DNA from: Flammeovirgaceae bacterium UBA2366
GTDB lineage: Bacteria; Bacteroidota; Bacteroidia; Cytophagales; Cyclobacteriaceae
Direction: 5' to 3'
NCBI GenBank assembly: GCA_002344065.1
Contig: DDTK01000014.1
Location: 1 to 64,000 of the forward strand
DNA length: 64,000 nucleotides
Positions 53,383 through 62,111 of this stretch are shown here, one piece after another. Position 1 is the stretch's first letter. The number at the start of each line of letters is the position of its first letter. The notes below the pieces were generated by a model. That model worked only from the letters and a program-made list of their open reading frames with translations, searched no databases and was not told where the DNA came from. The position numbers and the translations under genes were made by a program.

Positions 53383-54351
53383 ATGAAAACAGTTTTTTTA
53401 ACCTTAATTATGAGCGGCCTTGTGTTAACCGCATCGGCCCAACAAAAGCCCGATACCATAGTGGTTGAACTGGCCAAAACAAGTCGTGTAATCTTTACCA
53501 TAAAAGACCGAAAGGATTTACCAACACTTCGTCAATACGACTTTCAGGCCTTGTTTACGGATATCCTTAATAAGATTGACAACACCCCGGTAGTGTTGCA
53601 ACGTGATACGGTAACAGAACCCGCAGAAAATAAACGTGAATACGAAATCGTAACATGGGATAGTGATGATGATGAGAACTGGCAAAAGGAAAGAAAAAGC
53701 AGTTACTCACGAAGAACTCGTCATTCTATAAATTTTGACCTGGGTATGAACAACTACCTGAATGAAGGAAAATTCCCTGACGAAAACAATGAATTATACA
53801 CGGTGCGACCATGGGGGTCTTGGTATGTTGCCATTAATTCCATCCAGCACACACATGTAAAAGGAAAACTGTTCCTGGAGTGGGGCGCAGGGATTAACTG
53901 GTACAATTTCAAATTTCAACATGATAACATCTTAATGACTAAAGATGAAAATGGTGTAATCTTTACAGCAGACGATCGCGATGTAGACTATGTAAAAAGT
54001 AAACTTACAGCCAGCTATTTAACAGCCTCACTTATACCTGTATTTGATTTTGGTGGCCGGGGATCAAAACCAAGATTCTGGGATTCCTATGGCAGCAAAT
54101 TCCGATTCGGTCTGGGGCCTTACGCCTCCTACCGCATTGGAAGTCACTCCAAGCTGGTGTATGAGAACGGGGATAAAACAAAGGAAAAAGACTATGATAA
54201 CTTTTATCTGAACACTTTCCGGTACGGCTTAAGACTACAATTGGGAATTCAATCTACCGACTTCTTTTTTAATTACGACTTAAATGAACTCTTCAGCACC
54301 AAACCCAATAATCCAAAGTTGAATGCCTTTAGCTTTGGCATCATTTTCTAG
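53383..54351 (+). CDS. Outer-membrane beta-barrel-like protein of the sigma operon
   Basis: 322 residues. A signal peptide ends in LTASAQQ. A soluble N-terminal part of ~100 residues with a charged loop is followed by alternating beta segments (SINFDLGMNNYLN, WYVAINSIQHTHV, LFLEWGAGINWYNFKF, FRYGLRLQLGIQ), and the protein ends in phenylalanine (AFSFGIIF). This is typical of small outer-membrane barrels. It follows the anti-sigma-like gene by six bases and precedes a terminator, so it is the last gene of the operon and perhaps a client of the sigma factor. Confidence 0.72.
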   Translation: MKTVFLTLIMSGLVLTASAQQKPDTIVVELAKTSRVIFTIKDRKDLPTLRQYDFQALFTDILNKIDNTPVVLQRDTVTEPAENKREYEIVTWDSDDDENWQKERKSSYSRRTRHSINFDLGMNNYLNEGKFPDENNELYTVRPWGSWYVAINSIQHTHVKGKLFLEWGAGINWYNFKFQHDNILMTKDENGVIFTADDRDVDYVKSKLTASYLTASLIPVFDFGGRGSKPRFWDSYGSKFRFGLGPYASYRIGSHSKLVYENGDKTKEKDYDNFYLNTFRYGLRLQLGIQSTDFFFNYDLNELFSTKPNNPKLNAFSFGIIF

Positions 54352-54385
54352 CCTACTGTTTAAAAGTTCTTAGAATTTATGCCCG

Positions 54386-54418
54386 AACGGCTTGACTCTT
54401 ACGTCAAGCCGTTTTTTT
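54386..54418 (+). terminator. Intrinsic terminator of the sigma operon
   Basis: AACGGCTTGAC pairs perfectly with GTCAAGCCGTT (11 bp) around TCTTAC and is followed by a run of seven T. It lies 34 bases after the stop of the barrel gene. Confidence 0.92.
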
Positions 54419-54441
54419 CAATCTATCTTACCTAATGCCTG

Positions 54442-54473
54442 TTAGCTAAATACCCCCTTAGTCAGTATTTTTG
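54442..54473 (+). promoter_or_regulatory. Candidate Bacteroidota-type promoter of icmF
   Basis: TATTTTTG at 54466-54473 fits the -7 consensus TAnnTTTG exactly. A TTAG at 54442-54445 stands near the expected -33 place. The start codon lies 25 bases after the -7 box. Confidence 0.42.
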
Positions 54474-54497
54474 GGTTCGCGTAGAACGAAAATCAAT

Positions 54498-57400
54498 ATG
54501 AGCACGGAAACGGTTAGCAAAGAAAAAGTTCAGAAAAGCACACCAGCCAATCATCAGGCACAATTACCCTATAAACCCACCAACAAAGTTCGTATAGTAA
54601 CAGCTGCCAGCCTGTTCGATGGACACGATGCTGCCATCAACATCATGCGCAGAATTATACAGGCCACAGGTGTTGAGGTAATTCACCTCGGCCATGACAG
54701 AAGTGTGGAAGAAGTAGTAAACACGGCCATTCAGGAAGATGCACAAGCCATTGCCATGACCAGCTACCAGGGCGGGCACAATGAATATTTTAAATACATG
54801 TATGACCTCTTACAAGAGAAGGGCGCAGGGCACATTAAAATATTTGGCGGAGGTGGTGGTGTTATTCTGCCCGATGAGATCAAGGAGTTGATGGACTACG
54901 GCATTACCCGAATCTATTCTCCGGATGACGGTCGCGCCATGGGCCTGCAGGGGATGATTAATGATTTGGTTGAGAAGAGTGACTACCCTACCGGGAAAAC
55001 AATTAACAATAAGCAATTATCCATTAACAATTACTTATCGATAGCTCAGGCAATTTCCGCTGCAGAAAATTATTACAATGAACATAAAGATTTTTTCAGT
55101 GAAATAAATAAAAAGGCTACTACTTCAAAAGCCCCCGTGTTGGGGATAACCGGAACGGGTGGTGCGGGTAAATCTTCGATGGTGGATGAAATTGTGAGAA
55201 GATTCTTAATCGATTTTAAAGACAAAACGATTGGGTTGATCTCTGTTGATCCGTCCAAACGGAAAACCGGTGGCGCGTTATTGGGTGATCGTATCCGCAT
55301 GAATGCGATCAATAATTCGCGCGTATATATGCGCTCATTGGCTACACGTCAATCAAATTTGGCATTGTCTGCTTATGTAAAAGAAGCTGTTCAGATTTTA
55401 AAGGCTGCGGGGTTCGACTTAATTATTTTAGAAACATCAGGTATCGGACAAAGCGATACGGAAATTCTTGATCACAGCGATGTGTCGTTATATGTGATGA
55501 CACCCGAGTACGGTGCCGCCACACAACTTGAAAAAATCGACATGCTGGATTTTGCCGATGTGATCGCGTTAAACAAGTTTGATAAACGCGGTGCTTTGGA
55601 TGCGTTACGCGATGTAAAGAAACAATACCAGCGCAATCACCAGCTTTGGGATAAAAATCCGGATGATATGCCCGTGTTCGGCACCATTGCTTCGCAATTC
55701 AATGATCCCGGTACCAATCAGCTTTACAAGCATATTATCGATAAGATTGTAGAAAAAACCGGGGCTGATTTAAAATCAGCCTTTGAGATTACCCGTGAAA
55801 TGTCGGAGAAAATATTTGTTATCCCTCCGCAGCGTACCCGCTACCTCAGCGAAATTTCTGAAAACAACCGTAAATACGATCAATGGGTTAACGAACAGGT
55901 AGTTGTTGCCGAAAAGTTATACGCCATAAACAAAACGATTGAGTCTATTGCTGCAGTTGACATAAAAAAGGTGCTTCAGGCTGAATTCGATAAGATTAAA
56001 CTCAACCTTGATCCAAAAAACTGGAAACTCATTGAAGAATGGGCCGATAAAGCAAAACAATACAAAGAACCTGTTTTCAAATTCAAGGTTCGTGATAAGG
56101 AAATCGGTATTCAAACCCACACTGAATCATTATCGCATACGCAAATTCCTAAAGTAGTTCTTCCAAAATATTCAGGTTGGGGCGATTTATTACGCTGGAG
56201 TCTTCAGGAAAATGTTCCAGGAGAGTTTCCGTACACCGCGGGTATCTATCCGTTCAAGCGCGAGGGCGAAGATCCTACGCGTATGTTTGCCGGTGAAGGC
56301 GGACCAGAGCGCACCAACAGGCGCTTTCATTATGTTTCGTTGGCGATGCCTGCCAAGCGTTTATCAACAGCTTTTGATTCGGTAACACTATATGGTAACG
56401 ATCCGGATTATCGTCCGGATATTTATGGTAAGATTGGCAATTCAGGAGTAAGCATTTGTTGCCTGGATGACGCCAAAAAACTGTACAGTGGTTTTAATCT
56501 TGCCGACCCTAAAACATCGGTATCAATGACTATCAATGGCCCCGCACCCATGCTGCTGGCCTATTTCATGAATGCGGCCATCGATCAGCAGTGTGAACTC
56601 TATATCATTAAAAACGGACTTGAAGACGATGTAAAGAAGAAAATTGCTGCACTTTATAAAGGCAGAGAAAATGAACGCCCTGCCTATCAAGGGCCACTTC
56701 CAAAAGGCAACGATGGTTTAGGATTAATGCTGCTTGGCGTAACCGGTGATCAGGTTTTGCCCAACGATGTTTACGAAAAAATAAAAGCAGAAACACTCAC
56801 CCAGGTAAGAGGTACGGTACAAGCCGATATTCTAAAAGAAGATCAGGCACAAAACACCTGTATCTTCTCCACTGAATTTGCTCTTCGTCTGATGGGCGAT
56901 GTTCAACAATACTTCATCGACAAGAAAGTACGCAACTTCTATTCGGTTTCTATTTCAGGTTATCATATTGCTGAAGCTGGTGCCAACCCGATAACACAGT
57001 TGGCCTTTACCCTGGCAAATGGTTTCACGTATGTAGAGTACTACCTCAGTCGTGGTATGGATATCAATGACTTTGCCCCTAACCTTTCATTCTTTTTCAG
57101 CAACGGTGTCGATCCGGAGTACGCGGTAATTGGCCGTGTGGCCAGAAGACTATGGGCTAAAGCTTTAAAGAATAAATATGGTGCTGATGCGCGTTCGCAG
57201 ATGTTGAAGTATCACATTCAAACCTCCGGGCGCTCCTTGCACGCTCAGGAAATCGACTTCAACGATATCCGCACAACATTGCAGGCGCTTTACGCGATTT
57301 ATGACAACTGTAATTCGCTACATACCAACGCTTATGATGAAGCCATCACCACGCCCACCGAAGAAAGTGTTCGCAGGGCTATGGCTATACAACTCATTAT

Positions 57401-57908
57401 TAATAAAGAGTTAGGATTAGCTAAAAATGAAAATCCCTTGCAAGGTTCATTCATAATTGAAGAGTTAACTGACTTGGTAGAAGAAGCCGTTCTTACAGAA
57501 TTCGATCGCATTACGGAACGGGGTGGTGTACTGGGCGCAATGGAGACCATGTACCAGCGAGGAAAAATCCAGGAAGAAAGCCTCTATTACGAAACCCTTA
57601 AGCATACCGGTGAATACCCGATTATTGGCGTGAATACTTTTCTCAGTTCTAAAGGTTCGCCCACCATCTTACCGCAGGAAGTAATTCGCGCAACAACCGA
57701 AGAAAAAGAATACCAGATTAGCATGTTGAGGAACCTGCATAAACATCATGCAGAAAAATCTTCCTTTTCAATGGAAGTTGTGCAGGAGGCCGCCATCAAA
57801 AACAAAAACATTTTTAGTGAATTGATGGAAGCTGCCAAAGTTTGTTCACTCGGACAAATTACAAAAGCACTGTTTGAAGTAGGTGGACAATATCGGAGAA
57901 ACATGTAA
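54498..57908 (+). CDS. icmF: Fused isobutyryl-CoA mutase / G-protein chaperone (IcmF-type)
   Basis: 1136 residues from ATG 54498; the frame extends nine codons upstream without merit. Order: a B12-binding domain (LFDGHDAAINIMRRI with DGH at residues 41-43; KIFGGGGGVI); a MeaB-like GTPase (GITGTGGAGKSSMV near 215-226; VDPSKRKTGGALLGDRIRM); then the (beta/alpha)8 mutase domain (TAGIYPFKREGEDPTRMFAGEGGPERTN to the end). It interconverts isobutyryl- and butyryl-CoA or related acyl-CoAs with adenosylcobalamin, and the GTPase part guards cofactor loading. Between domains, about residues 173-182, lies an unusual Asn-rich linker (INNKQLSINN). A promoter candidate precedes it. Confidence 0.93.
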   Translation: MSTETVSKEKVQKSTPANHQAQLPYKPTNKVRIVTAASLFDGHDAAINIMRRIIQATGVEVIHLGHDRSVEEVVNTAIQEDAQAIAMTSYQGGHNEYFKYMYDLLQEKGAGHIKIFGGGGGVILPDEIKELMDYGITRIYSPDDGRAMGLQGMINDLVEKSDYPTGKTINNKQLSINNYLSIAQAISAAENYYNEHKDFFSEINKKATTSKAPVLGITGTGGAGKSSMVDEIVRRFLIDFKDKTIGLISVDPSKRKTGGALLGDRIRMNAINNSRVYMRSLATRQSNLALSAYVKEAVQILKAAGFDLIILETSGIGQSDTEILDHSDVSLYVMTPEYGAATQLEKIDMLDFADVIALNKFDKRGALDALRDVKKQYQRNHQLWDKNPDDMPVFGTIASQFNDPGTNQLYKHIIDKIVEKTGADLKSAFEITREMSEKIFVIPPQRTRYLSEISENNRKYDQWVNEQVVVAEKLYAINKTIESIAAVDIKKVLQAEFDKIKLNLDPKNWKLIEEWADKAKQYKEPVFKFKVRDKEIGIQTHTESLSHTQIPKVVLPKYSGWGDLLRWSLQENVPGEFPYTAGIYPFKREGEDPTRMFAGEGGPERTNRRFHYVSLAMPAKRLSTAFDSVTLYGNDPDYRPDIYGKIGNSGVSICCLDDAKKLYSGFNLADPKTSVSMTINGPAPMLLAYFMNAAIDQQCELYIIKNGLEDDVKKKIAALYKGRENERPAYQGPLPKGNDGLGLMLLGVTGDQVLPNDVYEKIKAETLTQVRGTVQADILKEDQAQNTCIFSTEFALRLMGDVQQYFIDKKVRNFYSVSISGYHIAEAGANPITQLAFTLANGFTYVEYYLSRGMDINDFAPNLSFFFSNGVDPEYAVIGRVARRLWAKALKNKYGADARSQMLKYHIQTSGRSLHAQEIDFNDIRTTLQALYAIYDNCNSLHTNAYDEAITTPTEESVRRAMAIQLIINKELGLAKNENPLQGSFIIEELTDLVEEAVLTEFDRITERGGVLGAMETMYQRGKIQEESLYYETLKHTGEYPIIGVNTFLSSKGSPTILPQEVIRATTEEKEYQISMLRNLHKHHAEKSSFSMEVVQEAAIKNKNIFSELMEAAKVCSLGQITKALFEVGGQYRRNM

Positions 57909-58037
57909 TTACCAGTCGATGGTCTTTCCGTCCATGGACTATGGACTATACATCTATCGCCTATTTCCCCATAAAATTCAGTTAATTCGCTGATAAATAT
58001 CAGTCACGCCCAACTACCCGATTCCTACTTTTAAGAT

Positions 58038-58808
58038 ATGGGTATGTTGGACAGAATGAAGATTTATTTCTTTGAAACCGGCCAAATATCATTGTTTGGA
58101 TGGCGGTTTTTAAAAGAATTCCTTTTACCTCCTTATGAACTCAAAGAATTGCTCCGGCAGTGCTATTTGATTGGAAATAAATCACTTGGTTTGGTTGGTG
58201 CAACGGGGTTCATTATGGGTATTGTGCTTACCCTTCAAACCAGACCAACACTTGTTGAATTCGGTGCCGAATCATGGATACCGTCTATGGTTGGGATTGC
58301 TATCGTTCGTGAAATCGGCCCAGTACTTACCGCATTAATTTGTGCCGGTAAAATCGGTTCAGGCATTGGTGCCGAACTCGCCTCCATGAAAGTAACTGAA
58401 CAAATTGATGCCATGGAAGTATCGGGCACCAATCCATTCAAATACCTGGTTATAACACGTGTAACAGCCTGTATAATCATGTTACCAGTTCTTGTTGTTT
58501 TTTCAGATATAATTTCCCTGTCAGGTTCTGCTTTAGTAGAGTTTTTAAAAGGTAAAGTTACGTTTCAACTGTACATCAGCAACGTATTCACCTACCTGCA
58601 GTTTAGCGATCTTATCCCCTCCATCACCAAAGCATTCTTTTTTGGCTTTGCAATTGGTATTGTAGGATGCTACAAAGGTTTTACATCCAAGAAGGGAACT
58701 GAAGGTGTCGGTCGCACGGCTAATTCGGCTGTGGTGATCAGTTCCATGTTGGTTTTTGTCCTTGATTTTATTGCCGTACTCATCACCGATATATTTTATG
58801 ACCTGTAA
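58038..58808 (+). CDS. mlaE: MlaE/YrbE-family lipid ABC transporter permease
   Basis: 256 residues with about five membrane helices and the MlaE motifs MGIVLTLQTRP, REIGPVLTALICAGKIGSGIGAELASMKVTEQIDAMEV, and the C-terminal GCYKGFTSKKGTEGVGRTANSAVV. It is the inner-membrane permease of an Mla-type system that moves phospholipids between membranes. The stop and the ATPase start overlap by one base (TAATG), so the two are co-translated. Confidence 0.93.
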   Translation: MGMLDRMKIYFFETGQISLFGWRFLKEFLLPPYELKELLRQCYLIGNKSLGLVGATGFIMGIVLTLQTRPTLVEFGAESWIPSMVGIAIVREIGPVLTALICAGKIGSGIGAELASMKVTEQIDAMEVSGTNPFKYLVITRVTACIIMLPVLVVFSDIISLSGSALVEFLKGKVTFQLYISNVFTYLQFSDLIPSITKAFFFGFAIGIVGCYKGFTSKKGTEGVGRTANSAVVISSMLVFVLDFIAVLITDIFYDL

Positions 58809-59563
58809 TGAAACCGGGCGTAACCATAGATTTTAATAATCCAGTAATTGAAATAGAAGACTTATGGAAATCCTTTGGTTCCAATCATGTACTTAAAGGA
58901 TTTAACCTTACACTACATCAGGGTGAGAATATTGCCGTAATGGGTAAATCCGGTTCGGGTAAATCTGTACTGATAAAATGCATTATTGGGCTATTAACTA
59001 TCGATAAAGGAAAACTTAGTGTATTGGGCAAGGCTGTACCAGAAATAAATCACAAAGAGCTAGATGAGTTACGAACGGATGTAGGATTTCAGTTTCAGGG
59101 GAGTGCCCTATACGATTCTATGACTGTTCGTGAAAACCTTGAATTTCCTTTACGCAGACATCGTGAAAAATTGAAAGGTATTCCCGTGAATGACTTGGTT
59201 ATGGAATCGCTGGAAAATGTTGGACTCGCCCATGCGGTTGATATGATGCCAGAAGAATTATCAGGCGGTATGAAAAAGCGAGTGGCACTGGCCCGAACAC
59301 TTATCATGCGACCTAAAATTATTCTTTATGATGAACCCACCAGTGGATTGGATCCGGTGACCGGCAAAGAAATAAGTTTGCTGATCAATGAAATTCAGGA
59401 ACGATTTCAGACAGCTGCCATTGTTATTACGCATGACCTGGGATGTGCCAAAATCACGAGCGACCGAATGATTATCCTGCATGATGGGATTAATTATACT
59501 GAATCAACGTATAGTGAATTAAATCAATCAACTGATGAGCCGGTGAAAGCATTTTTCACCTGA
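58808..59563 (+). CDS. mlaF: MlaF-family lipid ABC transporter ATPase
   Basis: 251 residues with Walker A GKSGSGKSVLIKCI, Q-loop VGFQFQGSALYDSMTVREN, signature LSGGMKKRVALARTL, Walker B IILYDEPTSGLDPVTG, and switch histidine VITHDLGCA. It powers the permease encoded just upstream. The MCE gene starts 22 bases after the stop. Confidence 0.93.
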   Translation: MKPGVTIDFNNPVIEIEDLWKSFGSNHVLKGFNLTLHQGENIAVMGKSGSGKSVLIKCIIGLLTIDKGKLSVLGKAVPEINHKELDELRTDVGFQFQGSALYDSMTVRENLEFPLRRHREKLKGIPVNDLVMESLENVGLAHAVDMMPEELSGGMKKRVALARTLIMRPKIILYDEPTSGLDPVTGKEISLLINEIQERFQTAAIVITHDLGCAKITSDRMIILHDGINYTESTYSELNQSTDEPVKAFFT

Positions 59564-59585
59564 CATCGTTGCGAACGATAGTATT

Positions 59586-60563
59586 ATGGAAAAATCAACC
59601 TCAACAACCATCCGTCTGGGAATCTTTGTAACCTTGGGCGTCCTCATATTTACCGTTGCTGTTTACCTCATCGGACAAAAACAACACATGTTCAGCGAAA
59701 CATTTCAGATAGCGGCTCATTTCAACAACGTAAACGGGTTGCAACCCGGTAATAATGTTCGGCTGTCAGGCATAAATGTTGGAGCTGTAACGGAGGTAAA
59801 TTTTTTAAATGATTCGGTTATTGAAGTAAAAATGCGCATTAAAGAGAGTATAAGAATGCACATTAAACAAAATTCAATTGCCAGTATTGGTACTGATGGG
59901 CTGATGGGTAATGTTATCGTTAATATTTCACCTGGCAAAGGATTTTCGAGGTCAGTAAAAAATAATGAATTGATCCAAACCTATAGTCGCATTAAAACGG
60001 ATGATATTCTAAATACGTTAAATGTTACCAATGACAATGCCGCCATGTTAACCCATAATTTACTGGAAATCACTCAACATATTAAATCCGGTAAAGGAAC
60101 ATTTTCGGCAGTTTTATACGATTCCGTACTGGAACGTGAAGTGCTTCTAACCATAAAAAATCTCCGGCTTAGTGCTGAGAAAACAAACTCGCTACTTCAG
60201 GAACTAAATACAATTACCAAACAGGTTAAAGAAGGTCGTGGAACAATAGGATCGTTGTTAAATGATACTCTCTTAGAAAATCAGGTACGGACTACCCTTG
60301 TTGGTCTTCAGAAAACGGGAAATAACCTGCAAGCTGTATCGGATAGCCTCCAAACTCTACTGATGGACATCAAGGAAGGTGATGGAACATTACCGGTGTT
60401 GCTCTATGATACAGCAGTAGCCAGTAATGTAAAACATTCACTCCGTAGTATTGAAGAGGGGACAGCTTCATTTAACGAAAATATGGAAGCACTAAAACAT
60501 AGTATGTTTTTCAAAAAATACTTTAAGGAGCAAGAAAAACAGAAAAAGAAAACTAAAAAATAA
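59586..60563 (+). CDS. mlaD: MlaD-type MCE-domain lipid-binding protein
   Basis: 325 residues. One N-terminal helix (IRLGIFVTLGVLIFTVAVYLIG) is followed by a single MCE domain (AHFNNVNGLQPGNNVRLSGINVGAVTEVNFL to ISPGKGF) and a long, probably helical tail with three related GKGTFSAVLYD / GRGTIGSLLNDT / GDGTLPVLLYD repeats, ending in a lysine-rich stretch. MCE rings form the lipid channel of the complex. The operon contains no MlaB or MlaC homologue in this window. Confidence 0.92.
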   Translation: MEKSTSTTIRLGIFVTLGVLIFTVAVYLIGQKQHMFSETFQIAAHFNNVNGLQPGNNVRLSGINVGAVTEVNFLNDSVIEVKMRIKESIRMHIKQNSIASIGTDGLMGNVIVNISPGKGFSRSVKNNELIQTYSRIKTDDILNTLNVTNDNAAMLTHNLLEITQHIKSGKGTFSAVLYDSVLEREVLLTIKNLRLSAEKTNSLLQELNTITKQVKEGRGTIGSLLNDTLLENQVRTTLVGLQKTGNNLQAVSDSLQTLLMDIKEGDGTLPVLLYDTAVASNVKHSLRSIEEGTASFNENMEALKHSMFFKKYFKEQEKQKKKTKK

Positions 60564-60564
60564 A

Positions 60565-60588
60565 ACCGGAGTCGTTGTCGACCCCGGT
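60565..60588 (-). terminator. Intrinsic terminator for the minus-strand secreted protein
   Basis: ACCGGAGTCG and CGACCCCGGT form a 10-bp stem with a TTGT loop. On the minus strand the one imperfect pair is a G-U, and the stem is followed by a run of U and A. It lies 22 bases after the stop of the secreted-protein gene, and immediately beyond the convergent mlaD. Confidence 0.7.
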
Positions 60589-60609
60589 CTAAAACCAACT
60601 GATTCGTGA

Positions 60610-61203
60610 TTAAAACTTAATACGATCGATTAAACCTGCACTGGTGTAAACCTCAAATGTAAACGAGTTTGATTCAACTTTGCTCAAGTTGAATACTTTA
60701 CCATAACTACCGGTTACTGTTTCGCGGTACGAATTAACCAGATCTTGTTGAGCGTCAAAAATTCTCACTTCAACGGTTTCTTTACCTTGGTTAGCAATCA
60801 TAATAGCAAACTTATTTGCATCGATTACTTTAGCATGTACCGCAGCTTTTTTTGCAGACACTTCAGCTTTTGCTACCTGTGGGGCATACTCCACTACAGC
60901 TTCCATTTTCTGGTCGCCATTCTTTACCTGTATGGTGTACGTTCCGGAAGCCATACCTTTAAAATTTACCGGACGAATAAAGCCCCTTAAATTTCTTACG
61001 GTCTCATTGTAAACCACCTTACCCTGATTATTGAAAATAGTAAGGGTAAGTGCTGAAGGTTTTTCGCCTTCATAAATTAATTTGTAAACTCCCGACTTTC
61101 CACTGATCACAAATAAGCCTGTATTATTCGGATCATCTTTAGCCAGTGAAGTCAGTGCACTAAACACGACAAGCGCAGCAAGCATTAATGATTTTGTTTT
61201 CAT
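60610..61203 (-). CDS. Secreted protein with two beta-sandwich repeats
   Basis: 197 residues with a signal peptide MKTKSLMLAALVVFSALTSLA. Two domains, about 30-105 and 115-197, share the pattern of a T9SS-sorting-domain or DUF3244-like fold: GKVVYNETVRNLRGFIRPVNFKGMASGTYTIQVKNG in the first and VEVRIFDAQQDLVNSY...GKVFNLSKVESNSFTFEVYTSAG in the second. It ends in IKF with no arginine-rich sorting tail. It is probably periplasmic or surface-bound. It resembles the smaller minus-strand gene upstream at 61461-61814, so the two are likely paralogues. Confidence 0.72.
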   Translation of the reverse strand: MKTKSLMLAALVVFSALTSLAKDDPNNTGLFVISGKSGVYKLIYEGEKPSALTLTIFNNQGKVVYNETVRNLRGFIRPVNFKGMASGTYTIQVKNGDQKMEAVVEYAPQVAKAEVSAKKAAVHAKVIDANKFAIMIANQGKETVEVRIFDAQQDLVNSYRETVTGSYGKVFNLSKVESNSFTFEVYTSAGLIDRIKF

Positions 61204-61403
61204 AGTTTGTTGTTGTTTAAATTATACTGCAAATGTACGGGCGTGGAAGATGCACGGACATGAATTGTAAGAAAACCGTATTTATTAAGCAGAAAAACGA
61301 TTGCGGAATTTTTGCTGCTCGCTTTCGGGGATATTTCTCATTTTATCGACCGATTGCAACAAAAGACTGCTCAATTTTTTCTGCACACGTTTTCGGTCCG
61401 AAA

Positions 61404-61434
61404 TAAAAAAAGCTGCTGGTTATATCAGCAGCTT
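61404..61434 (-). terminator. Intrinsic terminator for the small secreted protein
   Basis: AAGCTGCTG (61410-61418) and CAGCAGCTT (61426-61434) form a perfect 9-bp stem. On the minus strand it is followed by a run of T. It lies 27 bases after the stop at 61461. Confidence 0.85.
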
Positions 61435-61460
61435 CATTCTAATACATATATTTCTAAATC

Positions 61461-61814
61461 CTATTTTGACAACACTGCAACTCTTTGTAGTGGTTGAAGT
61501 GTGATGATCTCAGATCTGCTCTTTTTACCATCGGACACCCTGACAACATAATTGCCTCTTCCAAGTTGAGAAAGGTTGTAGCGCCTGGTGAACCCATTTC
61601 TGGATCGAACACTTTCTGAAAATACTTCCTTACCTTTTATATCGGTAATGGTTACACGTGTATTACTTTCCTTATCGGATGAATAAATTACTTTAACAAC
61701 TGATTCGGTCTTAATGAAAGCAATTGAATTTTCCGCTGATTGGTCAGTGGTACGCATGGCAAACACAGCACTTGACACGAGGAGTGCGACAAAAATGGTG
61801 AGTACGTTTTTCAT
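61461..61814 (-). CDS. Small secreted protein, sorting-domain-like fold
   Basis: 117 residues from ATG 61814, which opens a signal peptide MKNVLTIFVALLVSSAVFA; 14 upstream codons are dismissed. The mature part contains the core of a T9SS CTD-like or DUF3244-like domain: ESVVKVIYSSDKESNTRVTITDIKGKEVFSESVRSRNGFTRRYNL, then SQLGRGNYVVRVSDGKKS. It is similar in pattern to the first half of the protein at 60610-61203. There is no passenger domain, so it is not a normal T9SS cargo. Confidence 0.7.
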   Translation of the reverse strand: MKNVLTIFVALLVSSAVFAMRTTDQSAENSIAFIKTESVVKVIYSSDKESNTRVTITDIKGKEVFSESVRSRNGFTRRYNLSQLGRGNYVVRVSDGKKSRSEIITLQPLQRVAVLSK

Positions 61815-62111
61815 ACAACTTTTTATTAGATAATGTATAGACGCTGATCCACACAATTAGTTGCAGGTAAACTGTTAAAAATACGTTAATAAAAAAGTTA
61901 ACAGCTTACTTCTCGATTTTTATAATAGCATGTCCTTAACGGATTTTAATTAGAGAAGGATGAAAACTGAAATGAAAATTTTAAAAATAGTTATGTTGTT
62001 CATTCATGAACACAGTGCGTCCCAACAGCGAACACACCAGGTTAAAGGATTTTTAACTTGCTTTTGGAGCATTGGTGTACTATTTTCAGGGCCTTAACTA
62101 AAACATGTATT

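Noticed and set aside
61960..62097. 45-codon plus-strand frame upstream of the M16 peptidase
   Set aside because: AT-rich, no family or signal features, and ends 14 bases before the protease; a promoter or leader region is a simpler reading.
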